Shown here: piece by piece, positions 35,072-42,819 of the stretch
Layout of the letters: the number at the start of each line of letters is the position of its first letter
Position numbering within the stretch: position 1 is the stretch's first letter
Source: Desulfobacterales bacterium
GTDB lineage: Bacteria > Desulfobacterota > Desulfobacteria > Desulfobacterales > JAFDDL01
Length of the DNA stretch: 64,000 nt
Direction: 5' to 3'
NCBI GenBank assembly: GCA_034003325.1
Contig: JAVEYW010000014.1
Coordinates: 1-64,000 of the forward strand
Notes under the pieces: model-generated
The model's database searches: none
Told to the model about the DNA's origin: nothing
Seen by the model: the letters and a program-made list of their open reading frames with translations, nothing else
Translations under genes and position numbers: made by a program

Positions 35072-36286
35072 CTACCGGCACTTTCTGATTTTCTCGTTGG
35101 CCTCTTTCAGGGTTTTGCTCAATAAATCGATATCAACGGGTTTTTGCAGATAGGCAAAGGCCCCGAGCTTCATGCATGTTTCCCGGTCTACTTCCGAGCC
35201 ATGGCCGGTAAGAATGATGACCTCCAACCCGGGCCGGGTGCTTTTTACCCGCTTTAACACCTCAATCCCGTCGATACCCGGCATTTTCAAATCAAGAATC
35301 ATGACATCAGGTTCATCCTCATCGATCATGCAAAGCGCGGACTCTCCATCATACGCCACGGCGGAACTGACATCGCGCATAATCAAGCGCTCGGAAAGCG
35401 TTTGAACGAATTCCCGCTCATCATCCACCAGCAGGACTCTGGACGGGGCCTCAAAATCAAATTTTCGATAGATATCCGCCTGATGGTACCCTTTACCCAC
35501 TTTCGTGACCACCGAGGTCACCCCATCGACCTTACCGGCAATCTCCTTGAGTTCCTCTTCCAGCCGGCTGAGCAGCAGCACATGCTTGTTGATCGTAAGC
35601 GTCACCACACCGCTCTCTGCGGTCACTTCAACACTATGCCCCTCTTTTCCAAGGGCCACTTCCGTTCTTGCGGCCAGGAGAAAATCAGCCACTGCTTTTC
35701 GGGATTGCGCATCGGTTTTGAGTACTTCCTTGGCGAGGTTGTCCGTGATCAACTTGACGGCCGCCGCTATGCTCGTGCGGTTCATGGGAATGACAATATC
35801 ATATAAATCCGCCTTCCACGGGTCATCTTGTTCGTAAAGGGTACGAACCCAGGCGGCACATTCCTCATCTTGCCGATGAATCAGCTTAAGCACTTCCTGC
35901 GAGGAACTTTGCCGGCTTGCAAGCCCCTGCGCTTCCCGGTACGCCACATCCGCGATTAAACAAATCCTCAGCACATGGCTGACGGTGCGGGGAATCAACT
36001 GGGCGCAAAAACCGTGAAGGAGCAGATTATCTTCTGAAATCAGCTCCGCCATCGCCAGTTTTAAACCGGCAATCGCGCGTTCTTTTTCATGCGTGAAATT
36101 ATTAAATATGGACGCTTGAGTCGAAAACGCCCGAAAGAGTTTGGCTTCGGATAGGCCCGCAATGCCTTTGGCCCGGGTAACCAGATCCTGATCCGTATAT
36201 ATCTTATAGTTGGTCGCAAGCGCGAGTTGTTCAATAACCGCTGCTTCATTGCAAAATATTCCGTTGAAAATTGTAATATTCGACAT
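35072..36286 (-). CDS. Degenerate cytidylate-kinase-like/BON/receiver fusion
   Basis: A 404-residue three-part protein. Residues about 1-215 resemble the cytidylate-kinase-like family (Cytidylate_kinase2), but the P-loop position reads IFNGIFCNEAAV and lacks the GK(S/T) needed for nucleotide phosphate binding. About 215-275 looks like a BON domain (GVVTLTINKHVLL... and DGVTSVVTKV). The C-terminal receiver (about 283-404) has VLLVDDEREF, Asp in VMILDLKMPGIDG, LTGHGS and YLQKPVD. The domain probably acts as a sensor or scaffold rather than an enzyme. It lies between SulP and the kinase and is probably a partner of both. Confidence 0.8.
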   Translation of the reverse strand: MSNITIFNGIFCNEAAVIEQLALATNYKIYTDQDLVTRAKGIAGLSEAKLFRAFSTQASIFNNFTHEKERAIAGLKLAMAELISEDNLLLHGFCAQLIPRTVSHVLRICLIADVAYREAQGLASRQSSSQEVLKLIHRQDEECAAWVRTLYEQDDPWKADLYDIVIPMNRTSIAAAVKLITDNLAKEVLKTDAQSRKAVADFLLAARTEVALGKEGHSVEVTAESGVVTLTINKHVLLLSRLEEELKEIAGKVDGVTSVVTKVGKGYHQADIYRKFDFEAPSRVLLVDDEREFVQTLSERLIMRDVSSAVAYDGESALCMIDEDEPDVMILDLKMPGIDGIEVLKRVKSTRPGLEVIILTGHGSEVDRETCMKLGAFAYLQKPVDIDLLSKTLKEANEKIRKCR

Positions 36287-36313
36287 GGTAAACCCCTTTA
36301 TTCCTAAATGTGA

Positions 36314-38440
36314 TCAGGCAATCTGCTGAACCGTTCGAAGCGGACAACATTCCTCGGTTGAATCTTTATGCGTTTCCTCATGAATGCAGGCAATCGCCTT
36401 TTCCATGGTCGGGAAAATATGATCCTCTCCGATTTTTTCCTTGAGATGGGTTCGAACCAGCACCGCCATCATCGATTCGTTCACACCGGAAAAAGAAATG
36501 TCAATGCCGGCACTACGTACCCGATCAATCAGCAATGATAGTGTTTCTTCACCGGAAGCGTCAATATCATTTATCCCGTTGGAGACAATAATGATATGCC
36601 TTAGCTGCCTTTTCTTCATCATGAAGTCCATGATCTGGTCTTCAAGATAGCTCGCGTTGGCGAAAATCAGCGGACCGTCGAATCGAACCATGGCGATATA
36701 CATGCATTCCATAAGCCCATGGGTAATGGCACAGCGAAGCGCCTCATCCGCAGTTCTGGCCAGGGAGGCCACCTTGGGCCGCATGCTCTTATACAAAAAA
36801 ACCAGAATGGAAAGCGCAACCCCCACCATGATCCCCTTGTCCAGATGCGGGGCAAAAGCCAGTGTGCAGAGAAAAGAGACAATCGAGATCGCACCGTCAT
36901 ACCACTGGGCTTTCCAGGCATGCACAAAGCCGGAAACATTGATAAGACCGATCACCGCCATCATGATAACGGCCGCCAGAACGGATTGGGGCAGATGATA
37001 CAACAGCGGCGTAAAAAACAGCAATACGATAACGACCGCCATACTGGTAAATACGCTGGAAAGCCCCGAGACCGCACCCGCCTGAATATTGACGGCGGAC
37101 CGGGAAAAGGAGCCGGATGTCGGGTAGCTTTTCCCGATGGCCCCGAGCATGTTGGCAATGCCCTGCCCGATCAGCTCCTGGTTCGGATCGAGGCGCTGAC
37201 CGGTTTTCCCGGCCATGGCTTTTGCAATCGAAATGGCCTCCATAAAGCCAAGAAGAGAAATAATGGCGGCATAGGGAAACAATCTGCCCACCACCTTAAG
37301 ATCGATTTTTGGAATACTCAACGAGGGAAGTCCTTTGGGAATGCTTCCCACCACCTCGCCGCCGCCGGATACCCTTATAGACTGAAGATCAAGCGGCTTG
37401 TTGCTCACTTTCAAGCGCCAAATTCGGCCGTCACTTTGCGCGCCTGCGGGAAGCTCTTTATTCGGAACCAGTCGCAAACCACCCCCCTCCGTTGTCACGC
37501 CGGCAAACAGAAAGTTCCGCAACGCCTCTCTGCAGACATGCGACTCCATTTTTAATGTTTCCATCTTCAGGCCGATCACCTTTGCTTCATGCTCGATCTG
37601 AAGAATCGCCATCGCGTTATGATTTTGCTGTGCCTCGTCCATCTTTTCCGTATTGGCCGCACGGGCTTTGGCCAAATCAGGAATACTCTTTTCCGCCGCG
37701 TTAAATCGCTCGATGAGTGACAGCACCTCCGGGGAATCAATATCGGAAATGGTCACGGCGGCATCATGTTGAAAACCGGTCGCCCAGGAAATCACCGTCG
37801 TAACGACAACAGCCACCAGTACGTTCGGAATTTTAGGCGAAATACGTTTCAACCCATACATGATGCCGAACGCCAACGCTCCCATGGCAAAGGTAGGCCA
37901 GTGGGTAAAATGAAACGCACTTTCGACAACCCTTAGAATTGTCTCATAGTGGTGCGTTGCGCTGTCGACGGACACTCCGAACATTTTGGACAACTGAGAG
38001 GAGGCGATGATGATGGCGGCAGCATTGGTAAATCCGTTCACCACGGGATGACTTAAAAAATTAACAACCAATCCCAACCGAAGCACACCCAGCAAAAACT
38101 GAAAGCCTCCCACCATCAAGGCCAGCAAAATTGCATAGGCAATAAAGGCATCGCTGCCGGCCGTGGCCAGGGGCGCGAGCGATGCGGATGTCATCAGGGA
38201 CACCACCGCCACGGGACCGGTGGCAAGCTGCCGGCTGGAGCCGAACAGGGCCGCCAGCATCGGCGGCAGAAAAGCCGCATAAAGGCCATAGTAGGCGGGA
38301 AGACCGGCCAGCTGTGCGTATGCCATGGACTGGGGAATCAGTACCAAAGCGACGGTCAAGCCGGACAGTGCGTCAACGCGAAAGGAGGGTAGGTTATAGT
38401 CTTTAAACCAGCTGATAAAAGGGAAAATACGTTGAATCAT
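36314..38440 (-). CDS. SulP-family anion transporter with STAS domain
   Basis: A 708-residue SLC26/SulP transporter for sulfate or another anion. The N-terminal SulP signature runs as LSGLTVALVLIPQSMAYAQL. About 10-14 membrane segments follow, with NPNQELIGQGIANMLGA and SYPTSGSFSRSAVN in the transport core, and a C-terminal cytoplasmic STAS domain (about 560-690). Unusual is an insert of about 130 residues (about 220-355) between membrane segments, containing a charged coiled-coil-like stretch (ARAANTEKMDEAQQNH). It starts 12 bases behind the TetR gene and is followed by five signalling genes. Confidence 0.9.
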   Translation of the reverse strand: MIQRIFPFISWFKDYNLPSFRVDALSGLTVALVLIPQSMAYAQLAGLPAYYGLYAAFLPPMLAALFGSSRQLATGPVAVVSLMTSASLAPLATAGSDAFIAYAILLALMVGGFQFLLGVLRLGLVVNFLSHPVVNGFTNAAAIIIASSQLSKMFGVSVDSATHHYETILRVVESAFHFTHWPTFAMGALAFGIMYGLKRISPKIPNVLVAVVVTTVISWATGFQHDAAVTISDIDSPEVLSLIERFNAAEKSIPDLAKARAANTEKMDEAQQNHNAMAILQIEHEAKVIGLKMETLKMESHVCREALRNFLFAGVTTEGGGLRLVPNKELPAGAQSDGRIWRLKVSNKPLDLQSIRVSGGGEVVGSIPKGLPSLSIPKIDLKVVGRLFPYAAIISLLGFMEAISIAKAMAGKTGQRLDPNQELIGQGIANMLGAIGKSYPTSGSFSRSAVNIQAGAVSGLSSVFTSMAVVIVLLFFTPLLYHLPQSVLAAVIMMAVIGLINVSGFVHAWKAQWYDGAISIVSFLCTLAFAPHLDKGIMVGVALSILVFLYKSMRPKVASLARTADEALRCAITHGLMECMYIAMVRFDGPLIFANASYLEDQIMDFMMKKRQLRHIIIVSNGINDIDASGEETLSLLIDRVRSAGIDISFSGVNESMMAVLVRTHLKEKIGEDHIFPTMEKAIACIHEETHKDSTEECCPLRTVQQIA

Positions 38441-38452
38441 AATGAATTACTC

Positions 38453-39043
38453 CTAAACTGGATGGCTTGTGAGCATTCTGCGCGTGGCGGCGATCAATTC
38501 GTTAATTAAGGTCGCCGCATGATAAAGGTTATAGGTATTGAGCCGGACCACGCCGTCCACCATGCTGAAAATGATCAGCGCCGTTTTTCTGTTGGCCGAA
38601 TCGACAATGGAACCGTCCTGTTTCCCGATAACAATCGCCCGTTCAAAAATATCCGTAAGACAATTATAAATTTCCTCCAGCATTTGCCTGCAAACGGGAT
38701 TGACCTGTGCCAAATCGTAAGGATGGTGCCGATGCAGCAGGCGAAACCGAAACTCATGGATTCCCGCCTGGTACAGATAAAACCCGATGACCCCTTCCAT
38801 CATGTCCAGTCCGGATGGAAAGGCTTTTTCTCTGAAATAGGTATCAAACTCCTCAACCAGCAACTCTTTTACGTTTTCAAGAACCGCCAGGTACAGGTCT
38901 TCCTTGGTTTTATAATGGTAAAACACCGTTCCGCCGGCCGTACCCGTTAATTTGGCCAGTTCAGCCATTGAAGTATCCCTGAACCCCTTCGTAGCAAACA
39001 AAACGGTAGCGGCTTCCAGCAATGCCTGTTTTTTGCTTCCCAT
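38453..39043 (-). CDS. TetR/AcrR-family regulator
   Basis: A 196-residue repressor-type protein. The N-terminal HTH reads ATVLFATKGFRDTSMAELAKLTGTAGGTVFYHYKTKEDLY in overlapping segments, followed by a helical ligand-binding domain. It is divergent from the RND efflux genes (start 39245) and lies 12 bases upstream of sulP on its own strand, so it may control both transcripts. A 12-base palindrome at 39067-39078, 23 bases upstream of its own start, is a candidate operator. Confidence 0.9.
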   Translation of the reverse strand: MGSKKQALLEAATVLFATKGFRDTSMAELAKLTGTAGGTVFYHYKTKEDLYLAVLENVKELLVEEFDTYFREKAFPSGLDMMEGVIGFYLYQAGIHEFRFRLLHRHHPYDLAQVNPVCRQMLEEIYNCLTDIFERAIVIGKQDGSIVDSANRKTALIIFSMVDGVVRLNTYNLYHAATLINELIAATRRMLTSHPV

Positions 39044-39066
39044 ACCTTCTCCATCAAGAAACTATT

Positions 39067-39078
39067 CTGAGTGCTCAG
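39067..39078. promoter_or_regulatory. Candidate TetR operator
   Basis: CTGAGTGCTCAG is a near-perfect palindrome (CTGAG-TG-CTCAG) just upstream of the TetR gene and within the divergent promoter region of the RND operon. Confidence 0.5.
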
Positions 39079-39130
39079 TCAGTTTTTTTCTTATGACAAC
39101 AAAACGGCAATGTCAAGTCGTATTTATTGG

Positions 39131-39156
39131 TTTCAATTACAAGTTTCAATTACAAG
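39131..39156. repeat. Tandem 13-bp direct repeat in divergent promoter
   Basis: TTTCAATTACAAG occurs twice head to tail between the TetR gene and the RND operon. It may be a binding-site pair or a simple duplication. Confidence 0.6.
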
Positions 39157-39244
39157 TTGAAATCTCGGCCAAACTCGGACACAATAGCGGCATTCCTGTT
39201 TTCGCTCGCTGTTCCGTATGCCGCCGTTGAAAGCGAAGGGATCG

Positions 39245-41695
39245 ATGCTAAAAATGACCCGGATCAGACTTCAGCTCCTCGTTTTTATTCTATCGGTGTC
39301 GGTCTACCTGTTCGCCTGGATCACTCCCAATGTATACGCTGCCAGGGACGTTACGATCGCCATTATCAAAGACGGCCCATCCTTCTTCCTTGACCAACGG
39401 ATCAAAGGGGTTGTTCGGGAACTGAAAAGCCTCGCATCGCCTAGTTTCAATCTTCGCTTTAAGGGAATCGCCGGTTTTAACGCCCAATGGCAACCGGATC
39501 AAATTCGGCTGGCATTGCTACGCGCCCTGTCCGATCCGTCTGTGGATCTGGTCTATGCCGCCGGTATTCTGGTTAGCGAAGCCGCGGCCGACAGCGCATT
39601 GATGTTAAATAAGCCCGTGGTGGCAGGCGTTGGGCCGGAAAGCGAATTGGCGGGCCTGAAGGGAAATGACGCGGGGCATTCACCAAAAGCAAACCTTTCG
39701 TTTATCTCGTTTCCCAACACCGTGGAAGAAGACATTGATTCGTTTCAACGGCTGGTTGGGTTCTCAACCCTTCAAGTACTGATGGACCGCCGGATATTCT
39801 CCGCATCCAAACATGTGGCGGCGTATATCGCCCGCATTGAACGGGAAAAAAATATTCAGGTGACGGTGGTGCCGGTGGACGACTTGGCCGAGCCCGTTTT
39901 AGCGGCGCTTTCAAACGCAGACGCTGTTCTTCTCACCCTATTTCCCCGGTTATCGCCGGAGGAAACGCAAACCCTCATCGACGGCATCAACCGATTGAAA
40001 ATTCCTTCGTTTTCCATTCTCGGCCGGCCGATGGTAGAAAAGGGCGTGATGGCCGGTAGGCTCCCACCCGTTGAAAACAGGATTCAACGCCGCACCGCGC
40101 TGAACATGCACCAAATTTTACTGGGAGAACCGGTCGGCCACTTAACTGTCAACATGGCGCTCCCCATGCACCTGTTTCTCAATATCGAAACGGCAAACAC
40201 CATCGGATTTGAGGCGAACATCGCTACGCTGGTGGATCAGGTGGAATGGGTGGGCGAGCAAAAGGCAATCTCCCAAACGGCGCTCAGCCTGGAAGAGGCC
40301 ATGCGCATGGCGGCCACAGAAAATCCCGAGGTCGCGATCGCGGCCGATCAGGTGGCGGGCGCCGATGCGGTGCACAAACTTGCCAAAAGCGGCCTTTTCC
40401 CCCATATTTACAATTCGGTTCAGTACCGGCAAATAGATTCGGACCGCGCCGCAAGCGCCTTGGGCAATGCCCCTGAGCAACTGACCACCCTTGGCGCCGG
40501 CCTTCAGCAGATGATTTATAGCGACGATATTATCACCGGGTTTAAAGCCGCCGGGCTGCGGCGCGAGGCCACCACATGGAATTTCGAATCGGTAAAGCTG
40601 GATCAAAGCGAGGCCGCCGGCAAACGATTTCTGCAATGTCTATCCGCCATGGCCCTACTGCGCATCGAAACCGACAACCTTGCAGTAACGCAGAAACATC
40701 TACGGCTGGCACAAGTGCGCCGTCAGGTGGGAACCGCCGGGCCCGAGGAACTCTTTCGATGGGAAGCTGAAGCGGCCATGCGCCAAAGCGCTGTGATCAG
40801 TGCCCGGCAAACCGTTGAAATCGCCTTTGAGGCCCTGAACCAGAGTATGGGAAAAGACCAGGCGCTGCGCTGGCAGCCGCAGGACATCGACATCGGCGAG
40901 GACCAATCTTATTTTCTGGGAAACCGCTTTCACCGCGTGGTGAAGAACATGGCCGGAATCACCCAACTTGCCCAATTCTCCACGCAGACGGCCCTTGAAA
41001 ACGCGCCGGAGCTGGCGCAGATCGAAAAAGAACGCCTGGCCCTGAATCTGGAATTGGCCCAACAGCAACGCCGGTATTTCGTTCCCACCGTGTCGGCCGC
41101 TGCGGGTTATACCTACAATTTGGACAAATCGGGAAAAGGGGCGAATTTCGACATCGGTTTTGAGTTACCCGGCCTTCCCTCCCAAGACGATCATGAATGG
41201 AGCCTTTCTTTGAACCTGACCCTGCCATTGTATGAAGGCGGTGCCAAATCGGCCGACATTCAGCGCGCCGGCGCCATGCTGAACCGAATCCATCATATCA
41301 GGCAGCGCACCTGCCGTCTTCTGGAACAGCGTGCCCGAACCGCCGTGTTCAACCTTTCACAATCCTGGCCGAATATCTTTCTTAATCGAAAAGCAGCTGG
41401 GCAAGCCGCAAAAAACCTGGAACGGGTTCAACATCTTTACGCTCAGGGCAAGCTCGGCATCACCGATCTCATCAGCGCCCAGAATCACCACTTGCTGCTG
41501 GAACAAGCCTCAGCGCTCGCAGTTTATCGGTATCTTACGGATTTGGTAGCTTACCAGCGCGCCATCGCATGGTTCGAGTTTGAAAAAAGTGGGCCGGAAA
41601 AGGAGGCGTTGCTCAACCGGCTTTCCGCTTTTATGAGCAAAAATGCTTCCTCACCCGAGCCATTCACCGAAGTGCGTCAGGGAGACTTAAAATGA
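39245..41695 (+). CDS. Periplasmic binding domain fused to TolC-like outer-membrane factor
   Basis: About 816 residues with two unlike parts. After a signal sequence (LVFILSVSVYLFAW) residues about 40-330 resemble ABC_sub_bind periplasmic proteins (VDLVYAAGILVSEAA, NKPVVAGVGPES, ADAVLLTLFPRLSPEE). Residues about 345-790 are a TolC-type outer-membrane efflux protein with two repeats of helices and barrel strands (AISQTALSLEEAMRMA, YFVPTVSAAAGYTYN, LNLTLPLYEGGAKSADIQ). The start at 39245 has GAAGGGATCG upstream; 39218 is possible. The last bases overlap the adaptor gene by four. A sensor-like lobe on the periplasmic side of an efflux duct is unusual. Confidence 0.82.
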   Translation: MLKMTRIRLQLLVFILSVSVYLFAWITPNVYAARDVTIAIIKDGPSFFLDQRIKGVVRELKSLASPSFNLRFKGIAGFNAQWQPDQIRLALLRALSDPSVDLVYAAGILVSEAAADSALMLNKPVVAGVGPESELAGLKGNDAGHSPKANLSFISFPNTVEEDIDSFQRLVGFSTLQVLMDRRIFSASKHVAAYIARIEREKNIQVTVVPVDDLAEPVLAALSNADAVLLTLFPRLSPEETQTLIDGINRLKIPSFSILGRPMVEKGVMAGRLPPVENRIQRRTALNMHQILLGEPVGHLTVNMALPMHLFLNIETANTIGFEANIATLVDQVEWVGEQKAISQTALSLEEAMRMAATENPEVAIAADQVAGADAVHKLAKSGLFPHIYNSVQYRQIDSDRAASALGNAPEQLTTLGAGLQQMIYSDDIITGFKAAGLRREATTWNFESVKLDQSEAAGKRFLQCLSAMALLRIETDNLAVTQKHLRLAQVRRQVGTAGPEELFRWEAEAAMRQSAVISARQTVEIAFEALNQSMGKDQALRWQPQDIDIGEDQSYFLGNRFHRVVKNMAGITQLAQFSTQTALENAPELAQIEKERLALNLELAQQQRRYFVPTVSAAAGYTYNLDKSGKGANFDIGFELPGLPSQDDHEWSLSLNLTLPLYEGGAKSADIQRAGAMLNRIHHIRQRTCRLLEQRARTAVFNLSQSWPNIFLNRKAAGQAAKNLERVQHLYAQGKLGITDLISAQNHHLLLEQASALAVYRYLTDLVAYQRAIAWFEFEKSGPEKEALLNRLSAFMSKNASSPEPFTEVRQGDLK

Positions 41696-42819
41696 GCGTT
41701 TTCAGCATGACTCGCATCGCCATATTTTTCCTGCCCCTGGTGCTGATGCCTTTCATCAGCGCCTGCGAGGCACAAAAACCGGCACCCTTGGCCCCGGTAA
41801 TTCGCCCGATCCGCACCCTTACGGTGGGGGAAGCGAATATCGACATGCCGCGCTCCTTTTCCGGCATTACGGCCGCCGCCTCGGACACCCAATTGAGTTT
41901 TCGCGTTTCGGGAAAAATAGATTCTCTGCCGGTTGTAATCGGTATGAAGGTTCGCAAGGGAGACTTGATCGCCCTTTTGGATTCAACGGATTACACCCTT
42001 TCCCTCAATCAAGCCCGCGCGCGCCTGGCCCAGGCCCTGGCCCAGCTGACGCAAGCCCGTGCCGAATACGACCGGGACCGGCAACTTTATGAAGCAGAAG
42101 ATATTTCCAGAAGCCAAATGGATCGCGCGCTTGCCTTTTTTCACTCAAGCCGGGCGCAGGTGACCGCTGCCGAAGAAACCGTCAACCTGGCTGCCCGTCA
42201 GCTTGAATACACGAAACTCTTGGCGCCGTTGGCTGGCATCATCTCGATGGTCCCCGTAGAAGCGCATCAAACCGTCGCAGCGGGGCAACCCATCGCGCTG
42301 CTCTCGGCCGCGGGGAAGCTGGAGATGGCCGTGGGAATTCCCGAATCCCTTATCGCCATGCTGCACGTCGGCGATACGGCCCAAATCGTCTTTGACGCCT
42401 TTGCCGGAAACGTTTTTGATGCCGTGGTCATCGAGGTGGGCATTCAAGCCACCAATGCTGCCGTCTATCCGGTTCGGCTTCAAATTCAAAACGGGGATGA
42501 GCGGCTTCGGCCGGGCATGGTCGGGGAGAGTACCTTCACGTTTAAAACCGCGAAGCCGTTTCTGACCATCCCGCTGGAAGCGGTGCTGAGCCTGCCGCCG
42601 GGAAAACGCTATGTCTGGATTTATCGAGAAAAAACATCGGATGTCACCCGGCGGGAGATATCCGTGGGCAAGCTGACTCGATCCGGAATTCAGGTCGTCA
42701 CGGGTTTATCGTCCGGGGATATTATCGCGATCCGGGGCGTCCACCGTCTCACGGAAGGTATGAAAGTATCCCTATTATCGGACACAGGGGCCGTGAACAC
42801 GCAAGGAGTCGTCCAATGA
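41692..42819 (+). CDS. RND efflux periplasmic adaptor (membrane fusion protein), lipoprotein
   Basis: A 375-residue adaptor that links an RND pump to its outer-membrane duct. The signal peptide ends in a lipobox (FISAC), so it is probably anchored by lipid. The lipoyl/barrel-sandwich part (SFRVSGKIDSLPV, GMKVRKGDLIALLDSTDY) flanks a coiled-coil hairpin (ALAQLTQARAEYDRDRQLY), followed by the beta-barrel and membrane-proximal domains. It overlaps both neighbouring genes by four bases (ATGA), so the three efflux genes are one translationally coupled operon. Confidence 0.93.
   Translation: MSVFSMTRIAIFFLPLVLMPFISACEAQKPAPLAPVIRPIRTLTVGEANIDMPRSFSGITAAASDTQLSFRVSGKIDSLPVVIGMKVRKGDLIALLDSTDYTLSLNQARARLAQALAQLTQARAEYDRDRQLYEAEDISRSQMDRALAFFHSSRAQVTAAEETVNLAARQLEYTKLLAPLAGIISMVPVEAHQTVAAGQPIALLSAAGKLEMAVGIPESLIAMLHVGDTAQIVFDAFAGNVFDAVVIEVGIQATNAAVYPVRLQIQNGDERLRPGMVGESTFTFKTAKPFLTIPLEAVLSLPPGKRYVWIYREKTSDVTRREISVGKLTRSGIQVVTGLSSGDIIAIRGVHRLTEGMKVSLLSDTGAVNTQGVVQ

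Noticed and set aside
36719..37555. Long plus-strand frame (278 residues) antisense to sulP
   Set aside because: Composition is typical of an antisense frame of a membrane protein gene. SulP motifs on the minus strand are complete.
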